From NCBI RefSeq assembly GCF_021341665.1, contig NZ_JAJTTH010000001.1, positions 806,001 through 870,000 of the forward strand: a DNA stretch of 64,000 bases. The letters are read 5' to 3'. A model generated the notes under the pieces. That model had not been told where the DNA came from. It saw only the letters and a program-made list of their open reading frames with translations, and ran no database searches. Made by a program: the position numbers and the translations under genes. Of the stretch, positions 38,550-49,306 are shown in pieces. Numbering within the stretch: position 1 is the stretch's first letter; the number at the start of each line of letters is the position of its first letter. The DNA is from Pseudomonas sp. Au-Pse12. Lineage in GTDB: Bacteria > Pseudomonadota > Gammaproteobacteria > Pseudomonadales > Pseudomonadaceae.

Positions 38550-39355
38550 GGCTGGCGGTCCGCGACGGGAATCACCGAGCCCGAGTAGGTCCGGGTAATG
38601 AACGCCGCGACTTCCGCGGAGTTGAGGTCCTTGGCCAGCTGGCGGATGCGCGGGTCGTCCTGCAGTTTCGGGGTGGTCACCAGGATGTTGGCGTAGGGAT
38701 TGTGCTCGGCCTTTTCCAGGCCCAGGGCATCCTTGGCCGGAACCAGCCCCGCTTCCAGGGCGTAGTTGCCGTTGATCACCGCCAGGTCGACGTCGTCCAG
38801 GGCTCGCGGAATCTGCGGCGATTCGATTTCAAGGATCTTCAGCTGTTTCGGGTTCTCGGCAATGTCCTTGGGCGTCGCCTGGTCGCGGGCCGGGTCGCTG
38901 AAGCCGGGCTTGAGGCGGATCAATTGGTAGCTCTGCAGCAGGTACAGGGCGCGGCTGAGGTTGGTGACGTTGTTCGGCACTGCCACGCTGGCGCCCTGGG
39001 GCACCTGGTCGAAGCCCTGATGGCGCCTGGAGTAGATCCCCAGGGGCTCGATGTGCACGCTGGCGGCCACCGCGAACGGCTGGCCCAGGGCTTGCTCCTG
39101 GGACTTGAGGTACGGCAGGTGCTGGAAGTAGTTGGCGTCCACGTCGCCGTGGGCCAGCAGTTCGTTGGAGTTCACGCCGTTGGGGATTTCGATGATCTTG
39201 AGCTGCAGTTGCGGGTCGAGCTTCTGCACATAGGCGAGGATCTCGGCGTGCGGCACCGGGTCGGCGGCGACCCGCAACGGCTGCGCGGCCAGGGTCGGCA
39301 GGGCTTGCCCGAGGCTGGCCAGCAGCGCCAGGGCGAGGAATGTCTTGTTCGGCAT
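38546..39355 (-). CDS. metQ: MetQ/NlpA-family substrate-binding protein
   Basis: A 269-residue protein with a Sec signal ([20 protein letters not shown]) and MetQ landmarks: [50 protein letters not shown] and [16 protein letters not shown]. There is no lipobox Cys, so it is periplasmic rather than a lipoprotein. The binding-site segments are kept, but the paralogue could bind another sulfur compound. It lies 28 nt after the dioxygenase gene. Confidence 0.92.
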   Translation of the reverse strand: MPNKTFLALALLASLGQALPTLAAQPLRVAADPVPHAEILAYVQKLDPQLQLKIIEIPNGVNSNELLAHGDVDANYFQHLPYLKSQEQALGQPFAVAASVHIEPLGIYSRRHQGFDQVPQGASVAVPNNVTNLSRALYLLQSYQLIRLKPGFSDPARDQATPKDIAENPKQLKILEIESPQIPRALDDVDLAVINGNYALEAGLVPAKDALGLEKAEHNPYANILVTTPKLQDDPRIRQLAKDLNSAEVAAFITRTYSGSVIPVADRQP

Positions 39356-39383
39356 GGCAATGTCCTTTTACGACGGATGAAGG

Positions 39384-40421
39384 TCAGGCATTCAGCGCCT
39401 TGGGCACCAGGGCATCGGGGTAGAAACGCTGGGCCACATCCGGGTGCGAGCGCAGGCGACCCTTGAGGTAGTTCCAGCCAACCTCTCGAAACAGCGGGTT
39501 GTCGGGGTCGCTGGCCGGGCCCCGGGCCTCGCGGAGCAAGGCTTCGGGCAAGGGGTACAGCGGCACCTGGGCATCCAGCTGGGCACCGAGGAAAAACGCG
39601 ATGGACAAGCGCTCGCGGTCCTCCGGCGGCGACAGCACTCGATGCACGGTGGCGCGCAGGTAGCCGTGGGTCGCCAGTTCCAGCAGCTCGCCGATGTTCA
39701 CCACCAGGGTGTTGTCGCGGGGCGGTGCGTCGATCCAGCGGCCGTCTTCCACCTCCACCTGCAGGCCGGCCTGCTGGTCCTGCAATAGAAAGCTGAGGAA
39801 ACCGGAATCCTTGTGGGCGCCCACGCCCTGGTTGCTCTGCCCTGGCGCGCGGCCGGGGTAGCGGATCAGCTTGATGTGTTCGTTGGGACGCTCGCCGTAC
39901 AGCGGGTCGAAGGCCTGCTCCGGCAACGACAGTGCCTGGGCAAACCCGCGCAACAGGCGCAGGGACATGCCGGTCATCGCCTGCTGCCACTCCAGCAGCA
40001 GCGGCTTGAGCGCCGGCAACTGCGCCGGCCACTGGTTGGGCCCCTGCAAACGCGCCCAGGGCGGGCTGTGCGGGTCCAGTGGCAAGGCCTGGCGCTCTGC
40101 TCCCAGGTCGAACTGCTCGCGCAGGTCCGGCTGGCCCCGGGTAATTTCCGATGCCGCGCGGTTATAGCCGCGAAAATGTGGCGAATGGATCATGCCCACG
40201 GCGGCCTTGTCGGCCTCGGGCAGGGCGAAAAACGCCCGCGCCTGTTGCTGCACCCGGTGCAGCAGGTCGCTGTCGATGCCGTGCCCGGTCAGGTAGAAGA
40301 AACCGACGTCCCGCGCCGCCTGGCGCAACGCGTCGAGAAAGGCCTGGCGCTGCTCCGGGCGCCCTTCCAGCTGACTCAGGTCGAGGACCGGCAGCGCGGT
40401 GATATCCAGCGAGTGCGGCAT
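39384..40421 (-). CDS. Fe(II)/2-oxoglutarate dioxygenase, isopenicillin N synthase-like
   Basis: A 345-residue enzyme with DIOX_N and 2OG-FeII_Oxy halves. The iron ligands are His203-x-Asp205 (GVGAHKDSGF) and His260 (ATVHRVLS), and the 2-oxoglutarate-binding RxS is RLSIAFF (Arg271). The N-terminal HGI motif (FFYLTGHGID) is also typical. It sits between a Mop-like protein and MetQ in one operon, so it probably oxidises the imported compound. The substrate is not known. Confidence 0.92.
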   Translation of the reverse strand: MPHSLDITALPVLDLSQLEGRPEQRQAFLDALRQAARDVGFFYLTGHGIDSDLLHRVQQQARAFFALPEADKAAVGMIHSPHFRGYNRAASEITRGQPDLREQFDLGAERQALPLDPHSPPWARLQGPNQWPAQLPALKPLLLEWQQAMTGMSLRLLRGFAQALSLPEQAFDPLYGERPNEHIKLIRYPGRAPGQSNQGVGAHKDSGFLSFLLQDQQAGLQVEVEDGRWIDAPPRDNTLVVNIGELLELATHGYLRATVHRVLSPPEDRERLSIAFFLGAQLDAQVPLYPLPEALLREARGPASDPDNPLFREVGWNYLKGRLRSHPDVAQRFYPDALVPKALNA

Positions 40422-40462
40422 GCTTCACTCCCTTGTGAATTGTCGATGTCCGAAGAGGTTGT

Positions 40463-40678
40463 TCAGAGCTTGGCGATGGACACTTCGGTGGATTTGACGA
40501 AGGCAATCACTTCACTGCCGACCTTGAGTTCCAGGTCGCGCACGGAACGCGTGGTGATCACCGAGGTGACGATGCCGGAGGCGGTCTGCACGTCGATTTC
40601 CGACACCACCTGGCCTTCGTGGATCTCCTTGATCACGCCCTTGAACTGGTTGCGTACGTTGATCGCTTGAATGGTCAT
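40463..40678 (-). CDS. Mop/TOBE-domain molybdopterin-binding-like protein (SsuF-like)
   Basis: A 71-residue single TOBE/Mop domain: AINVRNQFKGVIKEIHEGQV and SEIDVQTASGIVTSVITTRS, ending ELKVGSEVIAFVKSTEVSIA. Proteins of this size bind molybdate or tungstate as oligomers; SsuF of P. putida sulfonate operons is of the same type. The ATG at 40678 is favoured because the upstream residues are unlike the family. It is first in the operon with the dioxygenase and metQNI, which supports a sulfur-scavenging role. Confidence 0.88.
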   Translation of the reverse strand: MTIQAINVRNQFKGVIKEIHEGQVVSEIDVQTASGIVTSVITTRSVRDLELKVGSEVIAFVKSTEVSIAKL

Positions 40679-40754
40679 GCTGATAAGTCCTTGGCTGGCA
40701 CCGGGCTCAGGAGTTGAGCGGCTGCGGACTAACATGCACCTTTGGAAAAACCCT

Positions 40755-40790
40755 TAAAAGGAATAAATAATTAGAATGTTATTCCTTTTA
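40755..40790. promoter_or_regulatory. Perfect 12-bp inverted repeat in divergent promoter
   Basis: The arms TAAAAGGAATAA (40755-40766) and TTATTCCTTTTA (40779-40790) are perfect, with a 12-nt spacer. It lies 77-112 bp upstream of the Mop-like gene and 113-148 bp upstream of the aldo/keto reductase. The arm size and spacing suit a dimeric or tetrameric regulator; a stem-loop is the alternative. Confidence 0.5.
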
Positions 40791-40902
40791 GAGATATCAA
40801 GAGCCACGTTGCACCCACATGAAGCTCCCCTTGACCCTGCCTGCCGGCTTTGCTTCCCTGTGCGCTGCACAAAACCCTTGCGGCAGATACCAGGAGGTAA
40901 GG

Positions 40903-41724
40903 ATGCGCACGCTGATGCTGGCAGACACGCAGGTTCCGGTCATTGGCCAGGGCACCTGGCGCATGGGCGAGGACCGCCATCAACGGGAACAGGAAATCGC
41001 CGCGCTGCGCACCGGCATCGACCTGGGCATGACCCTGATCGACACCGCGGAAATGTATGGCGAAGGTGGCGCCGAGGAAGTGGTCGGCCAAGCCATTGCC
41101 GGGCGCCGCGATCAGGTGTTTCTGGTGAGCAAGGTCTATCCCCACAACGCCAGCCGCCAAGGCTTGCCCCTGGCCTGCGAGCGCAGCCTGAAACGCTTGG
41201 GCTGCGAATTCATCGACCTGTACCTGCTGCACTGGCGCGGTCAGTACCCGCTGGCGGAAACCGTGGAAGCGCTGGAACGCCTGCGCGACGCCGGCAAGAT
41301 CGGCCGCTGGGGCGTCTCCAACCTCGATGTGGCCGACCTCGATGAGCTCGACTCGCCGGGCTGCGCCACCAATCAGGTGCTGTACAACCTGGAATCCCGG
41401 GGCATCGAATTCGACCTGCTGCCTGCCTGTCAGCAACGGCGGATGCCGGTCATGGCCTATTGCCCGATCGGCCAGGGTGGCGCGCTGCTGGCCGAACCGC
41501 TGCTGCTGCAAATCGCCCAGCGCCACGCCGTGACTCCCGCCCAGGTGGCGCTGGCCTGGCTACTGCGCCAGGACGGTGTGCTGGTCATTCCCAAGGCGGT
41601 GCGCCCGGCGCACATTCGCCAGAATGCCCAGGCCGGCCAATTGCAACTGTCCGCTGAAGACCTGCTGGCCCTGGACTCGCTGTTTCCCCCACCACGCCGC
41701 AAACAGCGCCTGGAAATGGTCTAG
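40903..41724 (+). CDS. Aldo/keto reductase
   Basis: A 273-residue AKR. The catalytic tetrad is readable: Asp and Tyr in [13 protein letters not shown], Lys in [10 protein letters not shown] and His in LYLLHWRGQ. The C-terminal [17 protein letters not shown] contacts NADPH. It reduces aldehydes or ketones in the cytosol, with the natural substrate undefined. The ATG at 40903 has a strong AGGAGG site; the longer frame to 40819 is not needed. It is divergent from the Mop-dioxygenase-MetNIQ operon. Confidence 0.9.
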   Translation: MRTLMLADTQVPVIGQGTWRMGEDRHQREQEIAALRTGIDLGMTLIDTAEMYGEGGAEEVVGQAIAGRRDQVFLVSKVYPHNASRQGLPLACERSLKRLGCEFIDLYLLHWRGQYPLAETVEALERLRDAGKIGRWGVSNLDVADLDELDSPGCATNQVLYNLESRGIEFDLLPACQQRRMPVMAYCPIGQGGALLAEPLLLQIAQRHAVTPAQVALAWLLRQDGVLVIPKAVRPAHIRQNAQAGQLQLSAEDLLALDSLFPPPRRKQRLEMV

Positions 41725-41927
41725 GCCTGACGCCGTGGAAACACACAACGCTCACGTTGAAATGAAGTGACAAAAGATTGAGTGAGGGGATGAGGTGAAC
41801 CGAGACCTGGTCATTTCCCGCCCGTGAGGAAATTTCCGAACGCATCAACGTCTTTAAGCAACGTTGTACCGGGTGATTTAAGAATTGTCTGATCCCTGCT
41901 TGGCATGCCCCCAATTACAGTTGGCGC

Positions 41928-44765
41928 ATGAGATTAAAAAGCTACCTGCATCAGATCAATCCCCTATTTTCCAGTCCAGAAGCAGCCCGTCGGCTGCTTC
42001 GTGTCGTGGCGCTGATTTTTCTGATCGGCCTGTTCGGCGCGGTCTACAACTTTCTTCGATCCAGCCTGCATAGCGAGCTGTCACAACGGCGCAGCTACAT
42101 GAGCAGCGCCATTGCCGAGGCCCAGACCTTCTTCACCAGCCGCGAAGCCCTTCTTGAAAGCCTGAGCCTGTCCGCGGTGTACAACCCGCAGAAACACCTT
42201 CCCACACCCGGGACCAGCAACGGCTCGGAAGAAGAGATATACCTGCAGCTGGGCGTGCCCGATGGCAATCAATGGGGCATCTGGCTCACTCAACGCATAC
42301 GCGACTACCTGCAAAGCAAACAACTGAACCTGCTGTACATCCCCGGCACCAGCCATCTGCACGTGCAACAACTGTTCAGCACCCGATCGGAAACCGAGCC
42401 CCTGTCCAACGAGCTGTTCACCCGGCTGGCCAGCCTGGATCTCGACAAGATTCCCGCCAGCGAACAACTGTGGTTGATGGACAACGCGTCCAGCGCCCCC
42501 CGCCTGTACATCTTCACCCGGCTCGACGAGCGCTTCGCCAACTCCGGCTGGCTTGGCCTGGAGATGGACGGCAAGAGCGTCTCCGCCGCCCTCAGCAACC
42601 AGAGCGCCGGGGACTTTCTGATGTTCAATTCCCAGGGCGGGCTGATATTCAGCAGCGTGCCCAGCGCTCAACTGAGCGCCGATGTGCAAGAGGTCCAGGG
42701 CGGCAATTTCTTCGGCTTTCTCGGCGGTCGCTGGTGGCCCGACCACCTGGTGATTCGCAAGCAACTGGGCGACACCGATTGGCAGCTGGTGTACTCCTTC
42801 GAATTGCAGAACCTGCTCAAGAGCCTCTGGCCACAACTGTTGCTGGCGCTGTGCATCAGCCTGTTCGGCATGACCTTGATCGGCCTGCTGACCCACTGGG
42901 TCGAGGTCCGCCTGATCGCCCCGGCGCTGCACCGCATCCAGGCCCTGATCGAAAGCGAGGCGTTTAGCCGCGACGTGATCGAAATCGCCCCGGTGGCGCT
43001 CTGCGTGCTGCGCCGCAGCGATGGCCAGGTGGTGCTGGAAAACACCTTGTCCCAGCAGTGGCTGGGCAACGGCCGCGAGCGTGATCAACTGTGCTCCGGG
43101 TGGATCGAACAGGCCTTCGACCCTGCCCGCCCCAACAGTTCGGACTACTTTGAAACCGCCGACGGGCGCCACCTTTACCTCAGCTCCGCGCCCACCCGCT
43201 ACAACGGCGAGGACGTGCTGTTCTGCGCCTTCAGCGATATCAGTGCGCGCAAGCAGATCGAAGCCGCCCTGGAAGAAGCCAAACGCCTGGCCGACACCGC
43301 CAACGAAGCCAAGACGCTGTTCCTGGCCACCATGAGCCACGAGATCCGTACCCCGCTGTACGGCGTGCTTGGCACCCTGGAACTGCTCTCGCGGACCCAG
43401 CTGGACAACCAGCAGCGGGATTACCTGCGGGCCATAGAAGGCTCTTCCGGCACCTTGCTGCAGTTGATCTGCGACGTGCTGGACGTGTCCAAGATCGAAG
43501 CCGGGCAACTGGCCCTGGAGCTCAGCGAATTCTCCTCGCTGGACCTGGTGCACGAGATCATTCAGGCCTACGCCGCCGCGGCCCAGGCCAAGGGCTTGCA
43601 GTTCTATGCCTGTGTCGACCCGCATTTGCCGGAAATCCTTCTCGGCGATGTCACGCGGATCCGCCAGATTCTCAGCAACCTGCTGAACAACGCGGTCAAG
43701 TTCACCGATTCGGGGCGTATTGTCCTGCGAGTCCGGGTGGAAAGCCGTGATGGCGAGCGCAGCAACATCCTCTGGCAAGTCTCCGACACCGGCCGTGGAA
43801 TCGCCCAGGACGATCAGGCGCTGATTTTCGAGCCCTTCTACCAGACCGAAGGCAATACCAACGTGATTGCCGGCACCGGCCTGGGGCTGCCGATCTGCCA
43901 GCGCCTGACCCAATTGATGAACGGCAATATCCGCATGGTCAGCGAGCTGGGCCTGGGCAGCAGTTTTACCCTGACGCTGCCGCTCGAAGCCTCTTCCGTC
44001 CAGGGCGCCGCGCCGCTGATCAGCCCGCTGCTGCCAGAGATGATCTACGTTGTGTCCCCGGTGCGCGAACTGGCCGAGTCGGTGGCCGGCTGGCTGCGCC
44101 GCTGGGGCGCCCGGGCCCAGTTCAGCCTGCCCAGCCAATTGGATCGTGCGCGGGGCAACGTGCTGATCGAGCTGCACCCGGGCAGCGTCGAGCAACGCCT
44201 GGAGCCCGACTGGCAAGGCCCCCTGGTGCTCGCCAGCGGCGATGGCCATAACGAGCCGCGGATCCGTGGCGGCAGTTGGCAGATCAACACCAACAACCTG
44301 CGGGCGATTCACCAGGCCGTCAGCCAGGCCCAGGGAGTCTGGGTGGCCCAGAGCGAGGAACACAACGACGGCCGCGAGCTGAAAAAGCTCAGCCTGCATG
44401 TCCTGGTGGCTGAAGACAACGTCATCAACCAGTTGATCCTCAAGGACCAACTGGAGGAACTGGGGTGCAGCGTGGAGCTGGCCTCGAACGGTGAAGAGGC
44501 CCTCAACATCTGGAAAGGGGGGCACTTCAACATCGTGTTGACCGATGTGAACATGCCGAAGCTCAACGGTTATGAACTGGCCAAGGAGCTTCGACGCCAA
44601 GGCTGCTTGATCCCGATCATTGGGGCGACGGCCAATGCAATGCGCGGAGAAGAAGAGCTCTGTCTTGCAGCCGGGATGAACCACTGCCTGGTGAAGCCCT
44701 TTGCATTAAGAGCGTTGTTCAACTATCTGGCGCCCTATGAAAGAGCCTCTCATGAAGTCCTGTAG
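41928..44765 (+). CDS. pvrS: Hybrid sensor histidine kinase PvrS (RcsC-like, no Hpt)
   Basis: A 945-residue membrane sensor. TM1 is about 24-43, then a periplasmic domain (about 45-300), TM2 about 301-322, a PAS-like segment (345-440), the H-box [12 protein letters not shown] (His471), HATPase (N-box about 584-596, [14 protein letters not shown]) and an RcsC-type alpha-beta-loop domain (about 702-805). The receiver has Asp873 in LTDVNMP and Lys923. There is no Hpt domain. The order pvrS-pvrR-rcsC-rcsB matches the P. aeruginosa PA14 locus that controls cupD fimbriae. The start codon has no strong ribosome site. It overlaps pvrR by 14 nt. Confidence 0.88.
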   Translation: MRLKSYLHQINPLFSSPEAARRLLRVVALIFLIGLFGAVYNFLRSSLHSELSQRRSYMSSAIAEAQTFFTSREALLESLSLSAVYNPQKHLPTPGTSNGSEEEIYLQLGVPDGNQWGIWLTQRIRDYLQSKQLNLLYIPGTSHLHVQQLFSTRSETEPLSNELFTRLASLDLDKIPASEQLWLMDNASSAPRLYIFTRLDERFANSGWLGLEMDGKSVSAALSNQSAGDFLMFNSQGGLIFSSVPSAQLSADVQEVQGGNFFGFLGGRWWPDHLVIRKQLGDTDWQLVYSFELQNLLKSLWPQLLLALCISLFGMTLIGLLTHWVEVRLIAPALHRIQALIESEAFSRDVIEIAPVALCVLRRSDGQVVLENTLSQQWLGNGRERDQLCSGWIEQAFDPARPNSSDYFETADGRHLYLSSAPTRYNGEDVLFCAFSDISARKQIEAALEEAKRLADTANEAKTLFLATMSHEIRTPLYGVLGTLELLSRTQLDNQQRDYLRAIEGSSGTLLQLICDVLDVSKIEAGQLALELSEFSSLDLVHEIIQAYAAAAQAKGLQFYACVDPHLPEILLGDVTRIRQILSNLLNNAVKFTDSGRIVLRVRVESRDGERSNILWQVSDTGRGIAQDDQALIFEPFYQTEGNTNVIAGTGLGLPICQRLTQLMNGNIRMVSELGLGSSFTLTLPLEASSVQGAAPLISPLLPEMIYVVSPVRELAESVAGWLRRWGARAQFSLPSQLDRARGNVLIELHPGSVEQRLEPDWQGPLVLASGDGHNEPRIRGGSWQINTNNLRAIHQAVSQAQGVWVAQSEEHNDGRELKKLSLHVLVAEDNVINQLILKDQLEELGCSVELASNGEEALNIWKGGHFNIVLTDVNMPKLNGYELAKELRRQGCLIPIIGATANAMRGEEELCLAAGMNHCLVKPFALRALFNYLAPYERASHEVL

Positions 44766-45942
44766 CATTTTGATCGTCGAAGATCAGCCGTTTCAGTACA
44801 TGTACCTGCAACACTTGTTCAACGAGTTGGGGCTATACCAGCTGGAAGTCGCGAGCAACGGCAGCGAAGCGCTGGAACGCCTCAAGCAACGGCACTTCGA
44901 CCTGGTCCTCACGGACCTGCTGATGCCCGGCATGGATGGTGTGCAGTTCATTCAGGGCCTGGCCACCCATCGGGTGCGCCCGGCCCTGGCCATCATGAGC
45001 GCCTCCTCGCGGCGCATGCTGATGGGCGCCAGCCTGGTGGCCCGCAACCTGGGCCTGAAAGTCATCGGGCTGATCTCCAAGCCGGTGAACCTGGCCGCGC
45101 TGCGCGCGCTGACCGCGCAGTTGCCGGGGCTCGCCAACGACAGCAGCACCCCGCAGATCTGGGTCGAATGCAGCCCCGAGACCCTGCGCGAGGCGCTGCA
45201 CAACGGGCAGATCCAGGCCTGGTTCCAACCCAAGAAAGCCTTGAGCAACGGCCGTATCGTCGCGGCCGAAGCGCTGGTGCGCTGGATGCACCCGCAACAC
45301 GGGATGCTGCTGCCCTGCGACTTCCTGCCGGAGATCAACGGCGCCAACCTTGAAGAAGAACTGCTGTGGCTGATCCTCGACCAGGCCCTGGCCGCCCAGG
45401 TGCACTGGCGCGAAGACGGTTACGACATCCCGGTCTCCATCAACCTGCCGACCCACTTGCTCAACAGCCCCGACCTGGCCGACCGCCTGCATGACTTCGT
45501 GATCCAGCGCAACGGCGTGCCGGGCAAGATCTGCTTCGAACTCATGGAATGCTCGACCCCGGAGCACATCAGCAACTTCTACGCCGGCGCCTGCCGCCTG
45601 CGCATCAAGGGCTTCGGCCTGTCCCAGGACGACTTCGGCAAGGGCTACAGCTCCTACATGAACCTGGTGTCGACGCCCTTCACCGAATTGAAGATCGACC
45701 GCGGGCTGGTCCAGGGTTGCCACAACAACGAAGAAATGGCCCAGGCCCTGACCAGCATTATCGCGCTGGGCCGGCAACTGGGCCTGACGGTCGTCGCCGA
45801 AGGCGTGGAAAGCGCCCATGAGCTGGCCCTGCTGAGAAAGATCGACTGCACGCAAGTGCAGGGCTTCCTGATCTCGCATGCCGTTTCATCGCAACAGTTT
45901 CAGCAACTGCTGGCCCAAGACGGGCCGGCTACGGTGTATTAG
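44752..45942 (+). CDS. pvrR: Response regulator with EAL c-di-GMP phosphodiesterase domain (PvrR-like)
   Basis: A 396-residue protein. Receiver domain 1-120: acidic pair ED10-11, Asp55 in LTDLLMP, Lys110. EAL domain about 140-390: EALVRW (Glu173), Asn231 in SINLP, the Glu region ELMEC, DDFG (293-296), Lys314 in LKIDR and Glu350 in VVAEGVE. All metal and catalytic positions expected of an active phosphodiesterase are kept. The start at 44752 aligns with RocR/PvrR starts; an ATG at 44737 is possible. Known relatives lower c-di-GMP and oppose fimbria-dependent biofilm. A terminator follows at 45991. Confidence 0.9.
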   Translation: MKSCSILIVEDQPFQYMYLQHLFNELGLYQLEVASNGSEALERLKQRHFDLVLTDLLMPGMDGVQFIQGLATHRVRPALAIMSASSRRMLMGASLVARNLGLKVIGLISKPVNLAALRALTAQLPGLANDSSTPQIWVECSPETLREALHNGQIQAWFQPKKALSNGRIVAAEALVRWMHPQHGMLLPCDFLPEINGANLEEELLWLILDQALAAQVHWREDGYDIPVSINLPTHLLNSPDLADRLHDFVIQRNGVPGKICFELMECSTPEHISNFYAGACRLRIKGFGLSQDDFGKGYSSYMNLVSTPFTELKIDRGLVQGCHNNEEMAQALTSIIALGRQLGLTVVAEGVESAHELALLRKIDCTQVQGFLISHAVSSQQFQQLLAQDGPATVY

Positions 45943-45990
45943 CCGATGAACGCATTGCCCACCCGCGCAACAGTCAATCGTCGCTGACGG

Positions 45991-46031
45991 CCCTGCTCCA
46001 GAGATAGGAATCTCGGCAGGGACCTTTTTTT
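45991..46031 (+). terminator. Rho-independent terminator after pvrR
   Basis: CCCTGC/GCAGGG outer stem and GAGAT/ATCTC inner stem, followed by TTTTTTT (46025-46031). It sits between pvrR and rcsC, so the two pairs are probably transcribed in part separately. Confidence 0.75.
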
Positions 46032-46049
46032 GTGCTTGGGAAATCAGTG

Positions 46050-49000
46050 ATGAAAGACAGCAGCACCTTTCTGGAGAACCTGACTCGCAGTTCGCTCCGG
46101 TTGAACAAGGGCATGTTGATATTGTTGGGCCTGGCGTTGCTGCTGTTTGCCATTCTGTACTGGGCCACCGAGCGCCTGATCGACGAGCAGTACAGCACCG
46201 TAAGCGTTCACTTCACCCGCATGATGGAAAACGTCCAGGAACAGGAGCTGTTTCTCCAGCGCCTGGCCTCGAGCCATGCGATCGAATCGATGACGATCGA
46301 GGCCCCCCATCGCCTGTACCTGCAGCAGCCCCTGCACAACCAGGGGGAAAACGCCTATGAAGGCCAGGAATATCCGTTTTCGACGCCCTTCAGCCTGAAC
46401 TTCAATCACCAGCAATTGCCCTCCAGCGAACTGCCCAAGGTGTTCACCCTGGGGGTTCACCTGTCGGCCTTCTACAGCGCCTTCTGGTCCACCTCGCACT
46501 ATCCCGCGCCGCGCACCTTCCTGTTCAACACCTTCGGCAACTTCGACATCAGCGTCCCGGCGGCGCGGCACATGCGCGGCACGCCCTGGAAAAGCGATAG
46601 CCCCTACAACCGCGTGGTCGACCGGGTGCTGCGGCACCTGGCGGAGCAGAACAACGGTTCTCCCGATCACGCGGTCCGTTGGGAAAAATACAACCCACCC
46701 GCCTCCACGGACATAACCCCCAGACTGCTGGCCTACATCAACCTGCATGTCAGGCCGCAACAGCTGCACCTGCACGGCGCCAACAGCTGGATGGTGGTTG
46801 CGTCGCTGCTGAACCTGGACGAGATCAACAACATCGAGCGCCTGATGCCGTGGTCGATCCATGACGACTTCACCCTGATCGAACCTGCCGGCACCACCCT
46901 CACCGGCTCCCAGGACCCGGCCAACGTGCTGCACGAAGGCCTCAACTTCGGTTGGCGAGGCATAACCTTCAAAGTCTCCAGCCACACCCCGCAACCGTGG
47001 ACCGGGCTTTACGCCATCAGCTACAAGAGCTATTTCGACTACGCCCTGTGGGCCCTGCTGGGCCTGTTGACGCTGGTGCTGGGGGTCATCGTCTGTGGCT
47101 GGTACGCCAGCCGCTGGTACCGCGCCAAGGTGCTCGCTCCGGCGCAACTGGCGCATCAGACCGTGACCGAGAGCGATGCCTTCAGCCGCGTGGTCATCGA
47201 CACCGCCCCGACGGGCCTGTGCGTGGTGCGCCGCGACAACTTCCAGTTACTGCTGGAAAATCGCCAGGCTGCGCAATGGCAAGGCACGGTGAAGTTGCTG
47301 TCGCTGCTGGAACAGGACCAGCGCCTGATCGACAACGGCGAAGTCTATCTCGACATCGATGGCCGCCAGTTGCAGGCAGGATTCGTCTCGACCCGCTACC
47401 AGGGCCAGGATGTACTGCTCTGCGCCTTCAACGATGTCACCCAGCATGCCGAGAATGCCCAGGCACTGGAGCAGGCACGACGCTCGGCGGACGCCGCCAA
47501 TGAAGCCAAGACCCTGTTCCTGGCCACCATGAGCCATGAAATCCGCACCCCGCTGTACAGCGTGCTCGGCACCCTGGAGCTGCTCGGGCTGACCCCTCTG
47601 GACAGCCGCCAGAGCGGCTACCTGCAAACCATCCAGCGCTCCTCCAGCACCCTGTTCCAGCTGATCAGCGACGTGCTCGACGTCTCCAGGATCGAGGCCG
47701 GGCAGATGAGCATCGAAGCGGTGGAGTTCTGCCCGTTGGACATGGTCGAAGACGCCTTGCACACCTATGCCGCCTTTGCCGAACGCCGCGGGCTGCTGCT
47801 GTATGCCTGCATCGATCCGAGCCTGCCGGACCTGATGCTGGGAGATGCCACGCGAATCAGCCAGATTCTCAACAACCTGCTGAGCAACGCGATCAAATTC
47901 ACCGACAGCGGCCGCGTGGTACTGCGGGTGCGCGTACTCAAAGCGGACGACACCCAGGCCGGCGTCGAATGGCAGGTCACCGACACCGGCATTGGCATTT
48001 CACCCGAGCAGCAACCGCAGTTGTTCGCGCCCTTCTTCCAGGTGCGCGACGCCTCCAACGAAGCCGGGGCCGGCCTTGGGCTGGCGATCTGTCAACGCCT
48101 GTGCGACATGATGGGCGGCCAGATGCAGGTCACCAGCGAGCTGGGGCTGGGTAGCAGTTTTTCCCTGCGCCTGGAGCTGCAACGCCTACCGGGCAGGCTG
48201 CCGGGGCTGCAATCATGGCCTGACGGCGCCCCGGTGTATGTCCGGGCACCGGTGCGGGACCTGATGAAAAGCACCTGCGACTGGCTCGCGCGCCTTGGGC
48301 TGCAGGCGTATCCGGCCCCCGCGAACTGGAGCGATGAACCACAGGCCGGCGTCCTGATCGACATGCTCCCGCGAGACGCCCTGGCGCCGTGGCCCGGCCC
48401 CTGCATCAGCGCGGTCTCCACTGGCCGCAGCGGCCCTGCCACCCAGCTTGCGCCATGGCAGGTCGACGCCCACGACATCCGCGCCATCGCCCGGGCTGCG
48501 GTCCTGGCGCGCCAAGGCCGCCCCCCGTACCCCGAGCAGCACGAGCCCTGCCTCTGGCGGCCACTGGACCTGCACATCCTGGTGGCGCAAGACAGCCCGA
48601 TCAATCAGGCCATCCTCCAGGAACAGCTCGAAGCCCTGGGGTGCCAGGTGACCCTGACGAGCAACGGCGAGCAAGCCCTCGAACAATGGCTGCCGCAGTT
48701 GTTCGACATGGTCGTCACCGACGTCAACATGCCGGTCATGAACGGCTACGAACTGACCCGTGAACTGCGCCTGCGCGACCCGCGACTGCCCATCATCGGG
48801 GTCACCGCCAATGCCCTGCGCGAAGAAGGCAGCCGCTGCCTGGCCGCCGGCATGAACACCTGGATGGTCAAGCCGATGAATCTGCAAACCCTGCGCGAAC
48901 AGCTGTCTAAGCTATGTCAGACAGGCCCCCTGAACAGCCCACCGAACGAGTGCATCCAGGTTTCGGAGAAAATGCGCCCCTTGTTCATCAGCACCATGCA

Positions 49001-49232
49001 CGAGGATCTGCAACGGCTGGCAGACGCTCTGGAAAGCGGGGCCAGCAAGACCGCTGCCGAGCGCCTGCACAGTATTGCCGGCGCCATGGGAGCCGTGCAG
49101 GCGGTCGCCCTGGCCAAGGCTTGCGCCGAACTGGAGAGCCAATTGCTGGAAAACGCCCTGACCCCCGATCTGCAAGGCCGGGCCAGACAACTGATGCAAC
49201 GCTTGTACAAGCTCGTGTTACCCCTTGAATAA
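46050..49232 (+). CDS. rcsC: Hybrid sensor histidine kinase RcsC-like with Hpt domain
   Basis: A 1060-residue sensor. TM1 is about 22-40, then a periplasmic domain (41-325), TM2 about 330-352, a PAS-like part, H-box [12 protein letters not shown] (His496), HATPase (DTGIGIS, GAGLGLA), an RcsC-type alpha-beta-loop region (about 727-825), a receiver with Asp891 in VTDVNMP, and a C-terminal Hpt domain with His1007 in [10 protein letters not shown]. The receiver's acidic pair reads QD (LVAQDSP) instead of ED. Unlike E. coli RcsC it carries its own Hpt and so can pass phosphate to RcsB without RcsD, and may serve PvrS, which lacks one. The ATG at 46050 is preferred to the GTG at 46032. Confidence 0.9.
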   Translation: MKDSSTFLENLTRSSLRLNKGMLILLGLALLLFAILYWATERLIDEQYSTVSVHFTRMMENVQEQELFLQRLASSHAIESMTIEAPHRLYLQQPLHNQGENAYEGQEYPFSTPFSLNFNHQQLPSSELPKVFTLGVHLSAFYSAFWSTSHYPAPRTFLFNTFGNFDISVPAARHMRGTPWKSDSPYNRVVDRVLRHLAEQNNGSPDHAVRWEKYNPPASTDITPRLLAYINLHVRPQQLHLHGANSWMVVASLLNLDEINNIERLMPWSIHDDFTLIEPAGTTLTGSQDPANVLHEGLNFGWRGITFKVSSHTPQPWTGLYAISYKSYFDYALWALLGLLTLVLGVIVCGWYASRWYRAKVLAPAQLAHQTVTESDAFSRVVIDTAPTGLCVVRRDNFQLLLENRQAAQWQGTVKLLSLLEQDQRLIDNGEVYLDIDGRQLQAGFVSTRYQGQDVLLCAFNDVTQHAENAQALEQARRSADAANEAKTLFLATMSHEIRTPLYSVLGTLELLGLTPLDSRQSGYLQTIQRSSSTLFQLISDVLDVSRIEAGQMSIEAVEFCPLDMVEDALHTYAAFAERRGLLLYACIDPSLPDLMLGDATRISQILNNLLSNAIKFTDSGRVVLRVRVLKADDTQAGVEWQVTDTGIGISPEQQPQLFAPFFQVRDASNEAGAGLGLAICQRLCDMMGGQMQVTSELGLGSSFSLRLELQRLPGRLPGLQSWPDGAPVYVRAPVRDLMKSTCDWLARLGLQAYPAPANWSDEPQAGVLIDMLPRDALAPWPGPCISAVSTGRSGPATQLAPWQVDAHDIRAIARAAVLARQGRPPYPEQHEPCLWRPLDLHILVAQDSPINQAILQEQLEALGCQVTLTSNGEQALEQWLPQLFDMVVTDVNMPVMNGYELTRELRLRDPRLPIIGVTANALREEGSRCLAAGMNTWMVKPMNLQTLREQLSKLCQTGPLNSPPNECIQVSEKMRPLFISTMHEDLQRLADALESGASKTAAERLHSIAGAMGAVQAVALAKACAELESQLLENALTPDLQGRARQLMQRLYKLVLPLE

Positions 49233-49306
49233 TGGCCTACAGGGTTTAATGTACCGACGGCCTCAAGCTTCTTTACTAAATTGCGTATTACACGGGTGTG
49301 TTTGCC

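Noticed and set aside
42081..44684. An 867-codon open frame on the - strand inside pvrS
   Set aside because: Antisense shadow of a clearly coding hybrid kinase; no domain and no ribosome site.
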